Origin: UBA8958 sp964571695
Lineage (GTDB): Bacteria > Desulfobacterota > Syntrophia > Syntrophales > UBA8958
Assembly: GCA_964571695.1 (NCBI GenBank)
Contig: CAZNDG010000019.1
Span: forward strand, 1-51,245
Reading direction: 5' to 3'
DNA length: 51,245 nt
Part shown: positions 14,150-21,399 of the stretch, piece after piece
Layout of the letters: every line of letters starts with the position of its first letter
Position numbering within the stretch: the stretch's first letter is position 1
The notes under the pieces: generated by a model
What the model was told of the DNA's origin: nothing
The model's database searches: none
What the model saw: only the letters and a program-made list of their open reading frames with translations
Program-made: the position numbers and the translations under genes

Positions 14150-14907
14150 AATTGAAAGAGGGATTTAATCGGGATTGGAACAGGTATTTCCCCGGCGCCG
14201 AATTGCCGATCGGTTTTTTCTACGGTAACGCGCCGGAACCAAAATCTCAGGTCAAGCCGGCCAAAAACCATCGTTGCATTTTCGCCGATTTGATTAAAGT
14301 CCGTAGCGGCAAGACCGCTTCCTTTAATGTTGACACGATTGGTTGCGGCGGCGGTAAGCGCTACCTTGGTTTTACAGGCATAGCCAGGCCGGATCTGCCC
14401 TACTTCTTATCATGCGGCATACCCGGCAAGCTGGAGGGAGAGCGCTACAAGAAATCCCCGGCGCTGGTCAAGGATCTGATGAAAATGCAGAAACCGTTTA
14501 AAGCGCCGGGGGAATACATTAGCTTCAAGCGATGGGACCATATGGATGAGGAAGACAATCCATTAGTGGTGATATTCTTCGCAACCCCTGATGTCCTTGC
14601 CGGGCTTTTTACTCTGGCCAATTTTGATGAAAGTCAGCCGGAAGGGGTTTTTTCTCCCTTTGGATCCGGATGCGCCAGCATTGTCGAATATCCCTATAAA
14701 GAGCTGAAATCATCCGACCCAAGATGCATACTGGGCTCATTTGATGTTTCGGCAAGGCCATATATCCCTTCCTCCGCATTAAGTTTCGCCGTTCCCTGGC
14801 CAAAATTTACCCGTATGGCAGAGAACATGAAGGAGAGTTTTCTCACGACAAAGTCATGGAATAAAATAAGAACGAGGCTGAAAAAAGATAATAGCCAAAG
14901 AACTTGA
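14140..14907 (+). CDS. DUF169-family protein
   Basis: 255 residues, soluble, no signal peptide. The family (COG2043) is uncharacterised and frequent in anaerobes and archaea. Recognisable points are the N-terminal LPIGFFYG, the HRCIFADLIKVRSGKTASF segment (HRC plus a hydrophobic strand), the Gly-rich CGGGKRYLGF, and later FGSGCASIVEYPY and a C-terminal SFAVPWPKF strand. The conserved Cys in CIF, GCGGG, CGIPG and GCAS suggest metal or cofactor binding, but this is inference. Ribosome site GGAGGG lies about 10 bases before ATG 14140. It overlaps the end of the truncated HD gene. Followed by about 150 bases with no gene. Confidence 0.8.
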   Translation: MDVKLKEGFNRDWNRYFPGAELPIGFFYGNAPEPKSQVKPAKNHRCIFADLIKVRSGKTASFNVDTIGCGGGKRYLGFTGIARPDLPYFLSCGIPGKLEGERYKKSPALVKDLMKMQKPFKAPGEYISFKRWDHMDEEDNPLVVIFFATPDVLAGLFTLANFDESQPEGVFSPFGSGCASIVEYPYKELKSSDPRCILGSFDVSARPYIPSSALSFAVPWPKFTRMAENMKESFLTTKSWNKIRTRLKKDNSQRT

Positions 14908-15054
14908 CCCCGAGGCACGGGTTTCTTTCCGAGAGTTGCTGAGGTCCGAGGCGGCAAGCAGGAGTGCTTCTTATGCAAGGACCGGCGATTATCCGTTTTG
15001 GAGATAAACCGGAAAGCGTCCCCGCGAGTTCATTCGTAAAAAGAAGATTTCCGG

Positions 15055-17217
15055 CTATTCCATGTTTAAATTAAATTTCCCCCGCAATATTTCCGCCTTG
15101 TAGCGCAGGGTAAATACCCCGTAAACAACGTTTAGCGCCGGATCATGTTTTTCATTTGCGGTATCTTCCGGGATAGCCCAATCTTCGGCGACATCGTTTC
15201 TGTTCAGAGAAATCTGTTTTTCGACATTAAGGGAATCAAAAGTAACCCCATCGCTTTTGAGCTTTCTTAAAAAGCTTGTTGCGTGAGCTTCCTTAAGCGG
15301 AACGGTGATTTTTTCAAATCCATAGGCGTCATCAAAAAACACCAGCAGCGGCATCGGGAAGTAGTTGGTCAGCATCATCGGTACGCTGAAAGATGGATAA
15401 GTATTTTTATTGACGGCGAGATTACAGATGTCCTCATCCATTTCGTGGTCTTGGGAATAGCCCTCCAGCCGATATTTGACGGCGGCATTCAAGGCATTTT
15501 TTTCAAGGAAACTGAGACCCTCCATGGGATGATTTTTTACCGGGGAATTTGCCGATGGAACAAAGTGGCGGTAGTAAACGTATACAGGAATTTGAGTAGC
15601 AGGGAATGTGAAGATGTGGCTCGTCTCGAGGCTCTTGTAATCATAGGTTTGCCGGCCGCATCTTTGGGTATCGAACCAACCGCGGGCAAATTCAATTTGC
15701 GTTGACGCCTTTGGATCACTGACAGAAATTCTTGCGTATCCTTCCCCGCTATACTCCAACAATTTGCCTACAAATCCCGACTCGTCCCGATAATTTGGGT
15801 TGAACGCCCTTTTTTTTAATTCAGCTTTGACATGCAGTTTCAGTATCTCCTTCGTGCTTTGGGTCTTGTGCTCATGTTTCTCTCCGTATTTGTCCTTGAA
15901 TTTCATGTCGTTTACTTTGCCTAAGCGCTGTTCGGAGTAAACATCAACTGCAACCTCTGGCAGTGCGCTTACCAAAATTTTTTGCTTAACGTTAATATCC
16001 CAATAGACAGGTTGATTATTTTCATCAAGGCCCAAAAGATCCGGGGAAGTTTCACTGCATAGCTTGGATGTTATCTCGCCGCTGATTTCGCTGTCGGTAT
16101 TAGAAGCTGTAAGTTTTAATAGCCTGTTATAACCATCCTCGCGGGTTATGTCTTTCGAGTAATTCAGCGAGCCAAGCGAAGAAGGGGTCAATTTAATCTC
16201 ATCCAGCCATAAACCATCAATAGGCTTGTTTTTGTAATCGAGCGCCCGAACGGAAATATTCCTGACTTCACCGGGCAAAACATGGATGACCGGTTCCTGC
16301 TCAATCTTCACGGGGCAGGCGATGGTGATCTTTTCTTTCTCAGATTCAATGGGTTCCAAACGAAGGGGTTCGGGAATTCCGAAAAACTTGGTTACTTTAG
16401 TCTCTATAATGGCCATGGGACGTCTGCATGGGTAGGTTGTTTGAAAGCAGCTCTTGTCGAATATTGTATTATCAATATTAATTTTCTGTATCTTTCCAAT
16501 TACTTCCTGATCGCTCCTGGCAATGGGGGTGCTGTCATACATAAAGGTTTCACCGGAGGCCCTGCTGGAGAAACAGTATAATTTTTGCCCTTCCCCATCA
16601 AGACCTATCGCTCCATACTTGTCATGAATTTCCTCCACTTTAATTTCGAGATTCGTATTGTCCGGTCGGCGCTGAACCTTTCCGGTCGATATTTTGTACT
16701 TGATCTTAGTGGGCCTCAGCTCCTGGCGCAGAATCGGCTGCATGGTATTTATTATCTGCCGCATGGGTTGTTTAAACTGGTCAAGCTCATCTCTGTTATT
16801 GGCTGTCAACATCTTATTGAAAATTGTTATTGATTGCCCCGTAGAAGATTTACGGGTAATTTGCAGCCCGATCATTATTTTTCGGTTCAACTCCACATTT
16901 TCAGTTAATATCACGTCTATTGATACCAACGTGTTACGGGACGGGCGCACATATTTGATATTGCCAATGGCCACATCTCCTGATTCCGTATTCGGCAGGT
17001 TAAGTCTCAGCCAGTTTTGCAGGTGCGGCGGGTTATTGGTTGCCGAGCCATCGTCATTGATAACTAAGGACGAAGCGGAAAAAGCAACTTCGGGCTCCCA
17101 TGAGGCGCCACATTCAAATTCATCGGCCAGAAGGCTTGAGTGACATGAAAGCACACAAATCAAGGCCGATAAGTAAAATATATATTTGAAGATTTTACTC
17201 CGTAAGCAAGAAACCAT
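15055..17217 (-). CDS. secreted protein of unknown function with an Ig-like segment
   Basis: 720 residues. An N-terminal signal (hydrophobic residues about 10-30, then a Cys in VLSC that could act as a lipobox, or cleavage after LLA) suggests export to the periplasm or outer membrane. From about residue 310 a stretch resembling a bacterial Ig-like fold is visible (VLPGEVRNISVRALDYKNKPIDG, then SLGSLNYSKDITREDGYNRLLKLTA). The rest is beta-rich with scattered Cys and no known catalytic motif. It starts 4 bases after the stop of the lipoprotein gene, so the two form an operon. AT-richer than the flanks. No confident family. Confidence 0.7.
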   Translation of the reverse strand: MVSCLRSKIFKYIFYLSALICVLSCHSSLLADEFECGASWEPEVAFSASSLVINDDGSATNNPPHLQNWLRLNLPNTESGDVAIGNIKYVRPSRNTLVSIDVILTENVELNRKIMIGLQITRKSSTGQSITIFNKMLTANNRDELDQFKQPMRQIINTMQPILRQELRPTKIKYKISTGKVQRRPDNTNLEIKVEEIHDKYGAIGLDGEGQKLYCFSSRASGETFMYDSTPIARSDQEVIGKIQKINIDNTIFDKSCFQTTYPCRRPMAIIETKVTKFFGIPEPLRLEPIESEKEKITIACPVKIEQEPVIHVLPGEVRNISVRALDYKNKPIDGLWLDEIKLTPSSLGSLNYSKDITREDGYNRLLKLTASNTDSEISGEITSKLCSETSPDLLGLDENNQPVYWDINVKQKILVSALPEVAVDVYSEQRLGKVNDMKFKDKYGEKHEHKTQSTKEILKLHVKAELKKRAFNPNYRDESGFVGKLLEYSGEGYARISVSDPKASTQIEFARGWFDTQRCGRQTYDYKSLETSHIFTFPATQIPVYVYYRHFVPSANSPVKNHPMEGLSFLEKNALNAAVKYRLEGYSQDHEMDEDICNLAVNKNTYPSFSVPMMLTNYFPMPLLVFFDDAYGFEKITVPLKEAHATSFLRKLKSDGVTFDSLNVEKQISLNRNDVAEDWAIPEDTANEKHDPALNVVYGVFTLRYKAEILRGKFNLNME

Positions 17218-17221
17218 GTCT

Positions 17222-17749
17222 TTATTTCTCGGTTATTCTGGTGATCTGTATGTTGGTCGGGCCGCCTGTTGTTTTGGCGACAATCTGGATGCTCCGCACA
17301 TTGCCTGCTTTGCCGGACATAAATATGGTCATTGTTTGATCACCAATGGTATGGTTCACTGTTTGCTGAATATTTTTAAGGTTTGCTTTGTAAAATGAAA
17401 CAACCTTGTCATAGCTGTCGTTGGTGGACATTATATAGGTAGCCGCAATTCCTGGGGCAGGACCTTTTGCATCGCCGAGTTGTCCCGAGGAAACTACCTC
17501 TGAGCCGGGGTAAACCGGTGCGCCGAGTTCGGTCTCGCTTACCGCCTGCTGACCGGCCTTAATAGTCAAAGGACCCTGATTGGTCTCAATTTTGACCACA
17601 TCTTTGCCGCTGTCCTGCTTGTTTGTTACGGTTACCTTCCCTTCCGGGGTTTTCACCGTAGCGGACTCATCCTTGCCACAACCGGTCATAAAAAGAATGG
17701 CTGCCGCGATAAAACACGACGCAAAGGCAAAGGCTGTATTTCTTTTCAT
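17222..17749 (-). CDS. lipoprotein with a C-terminal YPG / SFYK-type domain
   Basis: 175 residues. Signal with lipobox FMTGC at about residue 24, then a short repeat-like VKTPEGKVTVTNKQ segment and a globular domain marked by LGAPVYPGSEV, a SYDKVVSFYKANL helix and terminal beta strands. Similar small domains with a YPG motif and a D-K-V-x-x-F-Y-K helix occur in many lipoproteins of unknown role. The start at 17749 is preferred over 17761 because GGAGGT sits 5 bases upstream. It is transcribed ahead of, and nearly touching, the 720-residue secreted protein, so the two may act together at the envelope. Confidence 0.7.
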   Translation of the reverse strand: MKRNTAFAFASCFIAAAILFMTGCGKDESATVKTPEGKVTVTNKQDSGKDVVKIETNQGPLTIKAGQQAVSETELGAPVYPGSEVVSSGQLGDAKGPAPGIAATYIMSTNDSYDKVVSFYKANLKNIQQTVNHTIGDQTMTIFMSGKAGNVRSIQIVAKTTGGPTNIQITRITEK

Positions 17750-17941
17750 AATAACCTCCATTAGAATTGATGGTGTATTAATTAATACGGTAGGTCAGGA
17801 AGTATCATAACTTGACATTTTATCCAACCTCCTTATTTCCCAATCCGAAGACCACCCGTGATACTTTCATGAGCAAGACTTCTTTTCCCATCAACACTGA
17901 TCAGAGAAAAATCTCTCCCTAAAATTATGGAAATAAATATT

Positions 17942-17970
17942 TTGACAAAAGGACTTTGATGCAAATAGTA
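17942..17970 (+). promoter_or_regulatory. candidate promoter ahead of the 29-codon membrane ORF
   Basis: TTGACA at 17942-17947, 17 bases, then ATAGTA at 17965-17970. The -35 is consensus, the -10 is weak. It would give a leader of about 50 bases to the ATG at 18030. Confidence 0.35.
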
Positions 17971-18029
17971 AAAGACACGCATAATTAAGAAACAGAAACA
18001 CTTTATTGCAACCAAATGAGGCTTATAAT

Positions 18030-18119
18030 ATGAAAGAGCTGCTAACGATTATTTTGGTCATAGCCGTCTGGTATGTGCTCCAGGCCCATATCCTTCCCCG
18101 GCTGGGAATATCCACCTGA
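18030..18119 (+). CDS. 29-codon membrane peptide; UGA may encode selenocysteine (extended frame to 18191)
   Basis: MKELL followed by a single hydrophobic helix (TIILVIAVWYVLQA) and a cationic end HILPRLGIST, then TGA at 18117-18119. The ORF is too short for usual ORF calling. Past the TGA the same frame stays open for 23 more codons, strongly charged (LKPSRRSADNQRDLSK ...), to TAA 18189-18191. A hairpin with a GGUC loop begins 8 nt after the TGA (next entry), which fits the bacterial SECIS layout. I have an impression of similar short membrane proteins ending GVPT or GVST in related bacteria but cannot verify it. If no selenocysteine is used, it is simply a 29-residue single-pass membrane peptide. 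The ribosome site is weak (TGAGG). Confidence 0.45.
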   Translation: MKELLTIILVIAVWYVLQAHILPRLGIST

Positions 18120-18127
18120 CTGAAACC

Positions 18128-18146
18128 ATCCCGCCGGTCGGCGGAT
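18128..18146 (+). promoter_or_regulatory. SECIS-like hairpin after an in-frame UGA
   Basis: AUCC, a bulged C, GCC, then a GGUC loop (18136-18139), then GGC and GGAU close a 7-bp stem with one bulge. The loop begins 16 nt after the UGA. Bacterial SECIS elements need a stem-loop just after UGA with a G at the start of the loop and a UGA-to-loop distance of about 16-37 nt. An alternative outer pairing ATCCCGC (18128-18134) with GCGGGAT (18152-18158) is also possible and could be a terminator. Confidence 0.4.
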
Positions 18147-18220
18147 AATCAGCGGGATTTGTCTAAAGACGACGAGGGGAGGGAGAAATAATGGTTCATG
18201 GTTCCAAGAGATGACCAGGC

Positions 18221-18691
18221 ATGAAAACGAGATATTTATCGCTCCTGATCCCGCTCGCGATGCTGTTGAGCGCCTGCTTTGGCCAGATGCATCACGAGTT
18301 GCCAGCGGCGACGGTGTATGTGGACGCCAAGTCGGATTGGATCGACACGGGGATTCGTGTCGTTAAAGGGCAAACCGTATTCTTCCGAAGCGAAGGCGCC
18401 TGGGCGGTCGCTCCTCACGACGAAAGGGAAAGATGGCCCGATGCCGGTCCGGAGGGGCATGGCAATCATCCGGGGGAAGTGGTGCACCAAGCGGGAGATC
18501 GCAAAAAGGAGTTGCCCGGAACGCCTTTTGGAACGCTCCTGGGCCGGGTGAGTCGCCATGTTTTTCCCATCGGCATCCGGAACGAAATTATCATGCCCGC
18601 CAGTGGCAAGCTATATCTGGTCATCAATGACTACCCCTTTTATCGGCACGACAACCGCGGAAGCCTGAAGATAACGATTTTAAAGGAATAA
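18221..18691 (+). CDS. lipoprotein with a PA-IL (LecA)-like lectin domain
   Basis: 156 residues. Signal peptide with lipobox LLSAC at about residue 19. The mature part follows the PA-I galactophilic lectin pattern: VDAKSDWIDTGIRVVKGQTVFF, a SEGAWAV strand, a GTPFGTLLGRV turn, then FPIGIRNEIIMPASGKLYLVIND and a closing GSLKITIL strand. In related proteins these loops bind calcium and galactose; the Tyr and Asp residues needed are only partly conserved (VINDYPFYRHDNRGS keeps Asn/Asp), so sugar binding is inferred. It is followed after 8 bases by another lipoprotein gene on the same strand. Start ATG 18221. Confidence 0.75.
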   Translation: MKTRYLSLLIPLAMLLSACFGQMHHELPAATVYVDAKSDWIDTGIRVVKGQTVFFRSEGAWAVAPHDERERWPDAGPEGHGNHPGEVVHQAGDRKKELPGTPFGTLLGRVSRHVFPIGIRNEIIMPASGKLYLVINDYPFYRHDNRGSLKITILKE

Positions 18692-18699
18692 TAACTAAT

Positions 18700-19176
18700 A
18701 TGAACCCTATTCCGAAGCTATGGTCAACGAGAGATCGACCCCCGTTTGTATCATGGACGGGAACGGCCCTGCTGATTTTGGTGGCGCTCCTTGGCGGGTG
18801 CCAATCCCCAGCGGCGGAAGTCAAAAGAAATCATGACGTCAAGGCGGCCATGGCCAATCCCGCGTCGGTAAACTGTCTGGAGAAGGGTGGCCGGTTGATC
18901 ATCCAAACAAGAGGCGATGGCGGCGAATACGGGATCTGTGTATTCGAAGACAATCGCCGGTGTGAGGAATGGGCGCTTTTTCGGGAAGAATGTCCCCCGG
19001 GCGGGAAAAAGGTAACGGGTTTGGTAACCCCGGCGGCTCAGTATTGCGTCATCACGGGTGGAAGCTACGTCGTCACCGGGGCCGCCAATACCCCCGCGGA
19101 ACAGGGAAACTGTGTCCTGAAAGACGGCCGAAGCTGTGATGTCTGGGATCATTACTCGGGGAAATGCCCCGGGTAG
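18700..19176 (+). CDS. lipoprotein with two DUF333 domains
   Basis: 158 residues. The N-terminal membrane segment ends in a LLGGC lipobox at about residue 34. The mature part holds two tandem DUF333 (hemolysin-like, PF03891) units: first ANPASVNCLEKGGRLII ... GICVFEDNRRCEEWALF, then TPAAQYCVITGGSYVV ... GNCVLKDGRSCDVWDHY. Each keeps the paired Cys pattern (C near ASVNC/AQYC, G-x-C, R-x-C-x-x-W and a final C), which probably forms disulfides in the envelope. The second unit is more divergent. It sits in a run with the lectin-like lipoprotein, with 8 bases between them, so they are likely co-transcribed. Confidence 0.8.
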   Translation: MNPIPKLWSTRDRPPFVSWTGTALLILVALLGGCQSPAAEVKRNHDVKAAMANPASVNCLEKGGRLIIQTRGDGGEYGICVFEDNRRCEEWALFREECPPGGKKVTGLVTPAAQYCVITGGSYVVTGAANTPAEQGNCVLKDGRSCDVWDHYSGKCPG

Positions 19177-19294
19177 GATTTCTTCCCTCCGCATAGGCGG
19201 AGAAGGAATTAGTGATTCCTCCGGCCGCAGCGGCAGTCATATGCCCATCTCTTTCGCTTCCCGTGGGCGGGGGATAAGGAGCCATGTCCGATTC

Positions 19295-20497
19295 ATGGAG
19301 AAGGAAAACAGACCGGGAAAGACATCGAAGGCGCCGGCGCTGGCCGTAATCGGCGCCGGACCGGGAGGCCTTCATGCCGCCATCGCCGCCGCCCGTCGGG
19401 GCATGAAGGTCGTCCTGTTCGAAAAGGGGGACGTCGGGGACCGCATCGTGTGCGGTGAATGCATCTTCGATTCCCTGGGGATGCTCCCGCCGCCCGACGC
19501 CGGGCGCCTTTACGAAGTCCGGACCATCCTCATTTCCGCCCGGGGCGCCTACCGGCTGCCGATCGGAAATTACCGGCGCCTCTGGATGGTGGACCGCCGT
19601 ACCTGGCAGCGGCAGTTGGCGGCCCAGGCGGCGGTCCTGGGGGTGGACGTCAGATGCGGAGAGAAGATAACCCCGGCCGGCGTCGGGGAACTTGTCTCCC
19701 GTTACGACTGGGTTATCGACGCCAGCGGGGCGCCCTCCGTTACCTCCCGGGCTTACGGTTTTGCCGGCGAATACCGCCGCCGTCCCCCCCTCCTCGCCTA
19801 TCAATACACCGTTGCCGGCGACTTCTCCGCCCTCTTTTCCGCCGCCACCATCAAGGTGGGATTCCTGTCCCGGGCGCCGGCGGAATGCCTGCCGGGATAC
19901 TACTGGATATTCCCGAAGAGCTCCGGCGTCGCCAACGTCGGGGTGGTTTTCACCCGCGGCGGGGAAGATGGCTTCTCCCTCGACTTGAAGGGACTGCTCA
20001 CGGAGATTATGGGTCGCGAGTCGTTGCATCCGGAACGGGTGCTCCGGAAGGGCGGCGGCCTGATTCCCACCTGCATGCTCCCAAGGCTGGTTTATGGCCG
20101 TATCGTTCTCGTGGGAGACGCCGCCGGGCTCACCTCACCCCTCCACGGCGGTGGGATCGATCTGGCCTGGATCAGCGGCGTCCGGGCGGTAGAAGCAATA
20201 AGCAAGGGAAAGCATGGTGTTGGCTCATATCGCCGGGGACTGCTCTCCTTGATGAAGCACAAACTCAGCCTGGAAGAAATGGTGATCGCCAAGATGAAAA
20301 CTCTACCGTTTACCGATTTCGATGACCTGCTCCATGCAGCCACGGTCCACAGGGCCGGGATCAGGACGAAGGTCGGCCTGCGCCATCCCGGATTGCTGGC
20401 GGCCGCCTGGCTCTGGTTGAAGGCGCGGCGGCCGCCGGCGGTGATTGCTTATGAAACACACATGACGATACGCCGTCACAAAGGGGATGAAAAATAG
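19295..20497 (+). CDS. FAD-dependent geranylgeranyl-reductase-like oxidoreductase
   Basis: 400 residues. An N-terminal Rossmann fold with the FAD dinucleotide motif VIGAGPGGLHAAIAAARRG and the ribose-binding Glu of VVLFEK, a VCGECIF segment typical of the geranylgeranyl reductase family, and the second FAD motif IVLVGDAAGLTSPLHGGGID near residue 270. Members reduce isoprenoid chains of lipids or quinones, or act as flavin monooxygenases; which applies here is not shown. The start is uncertain: ATG 19295 places the FAD motif about 17 residues in, as is usual, while an ATG in another frame at 19284 follows GGAG. An open frame extends back to 19136 inside the preceding gene. A hairpin terminator follows at 20516. 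Confidence 0.8.
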   Translation: MEKENRPGKTSKAPALAVIGAGPGGLHAAIAAARRGMKVVLFEKGDVGDRIVCGECIFDSLGMLPPPDAGRLYEVRTILISARGAYRLPIGNYRRLWMVDRRTWQRQLAAQAAVLGVDVRCGEKITPAGVGELVSRYDWVIDASGAPSVTSRAYGFAGEYRRRPPLLAYQYTVAGDFSALFSAATIKVGFLSRAPAECLPGYYWIFPKSSGVANVGVVFTRGGEDGFSLDLKGLLTEIMGRESLHPERVLRKGGGLIPTCMLPRLVYGRIVLVGDAAGLTSPLHGGGIDLAWISGVRAVEAISKGKHGVGSYRRGLLSLMKHKLSLEEMVIAKMKTLPFTDFDDLLHAATVHRAGIRTKVGLRHPGLLAAAWLWLKARRPPAVIAYETHMTIRRHKGDEK

Positions 20498-20515
20498 GCC
20501 CATCCCGACCTTAAT

Positions 20516-20534
20516 CCTCCCCTTGAAGGGGAGG
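20516..20534. terminator. hairpin between convergent genes
   Basis: CCTCCCC-TTGAA-GGGGAGG with flanking AATT-rich DNA (AAATTAATT after, TTAAT before). The AT-rich sides on both strands suggest use by both the flavoprotein gene (plus) and mutM (minus, 20612). Confidence 0.55.
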
Positions 20535-20611
20535 AAATTAATTGGTGAAGGAAGTCAGGCATATAGAAACGCATTTTCAGGTGAAACCGTAAAGAATCGT
20601 GGCTGATGTTC

Positions 20612-21391
20612 TCATTTCTGACAACCGGGACAGTAATACGTGCCCCGGCCGCTGATTTTCCGGCGCTCGATGCGGGCCGGACAGCGGAAGCAGATCTTGC
20701 CTTCCCGATCATAGACCTTCAATCGCCGCTGGTACTCGCCCGGACGGCCGAAGAGATCCCGCCAGTCGGAAATGCTTGTTCCCCGGCAATGCACCGCCTC
20801 TTTGAGGATGCTGCCGGCCGCGGCGGCGATGCGGTCCCACTCGACGGCGGTGACATCACCGGTTCGGCGCCAGGGACTGACGGCGGCGGCGAATAGGATC
20901 TCGCAGGCATAGATATTTCCCATCCCCGGCATGACCTGCTGGTCCAGGAGAAAGGCCTTGACGGGCAGACGCCGGTCGCCGGCCCGGGCGCGGATCTCCG
21001 CTATATTCATGCCGGCCAACAGGTTCACGGACCGGTTCCGGAGGACGGCGGGGCCGCAATGCAAGGTCAGCGTGGCGAAACGGCGGGGGTCGATGCAGAG
21101 GATCTCGCCGGTGTCGAAAAAGATGCTGAAGCGGGCATGAGAAGGAATGATATCACCGGCGGGCCGCCAGTAGAGACGCCCTGACATCCGGAGATGGATG
21201 TGGATCACCGGACCGTCCAGATCTATCTCCACCCCCTTGCCGGCCCGCCGGACCGTGCGGACCCGCCGGCCGATCACTTCGGGAAGATATTTGAGCTTTT
21301 CATCGTAGATCCGCACCGCGCGAATCCGCTCCGTGGTGATCACGTTTCTGAGCTGGCGAATGAGGGTCTCTACTTCGGGAAGTTCCGGCAT
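20612..21391 (-). CDS. mutM: formamidopyrimidine-DNA glycosylase MutM (Fpg)
   Basis: 259 residues. Base-excision repair enzyme that removes 8-oxoguanine and ring-opened purines and nicks the abasic site. The catalytic N-terminal Pro and Glu are present (M-P2-E3-LPEVE), with the conserved Lys of DEKLKYLP. The helix-two-turn-helix region reads MPGMGNIYACEILF and the C-terminal zinc finger has its four Cys (CFRCP ... YYCPGC). Its start is 8 bases after the stop of the UbiB-family gene, so it is likely the second gene of that operon. No defect seen. Confidence 0.96.
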   Translation of the reverse strand: MPELPEVETLIRQLRNVITTERIRAVRIYDEKLKYLPEVIGRRVRTVRRAGKGVEIDLDGPVIHIHLRMSGRLYWRPAGDIIPSHARFSIFFDTGEILCIDPRRFATLTLHCGPAVLRNRSVNLLAGMNIAEIRARAGDRRLPVKAFLLDQQVMPGMGNIYACEILFAAAVSPWRRTGDVTAVEWDRIAAAAGSILKEAVHCRGTSISDWRDLFGRPGEYQRRLKVYDREGKICFRCPARIERRKISGRGTYYCPGCQK

Positions 21392-21399
21392 TCTCCAAC

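Noticed and set aside
17833..18015. 60-residue reverse ORF upstream of the 29-codon membrane ORF
   Set aside because: No ribosome site and no recognisable features; it covers the putative promoter region.
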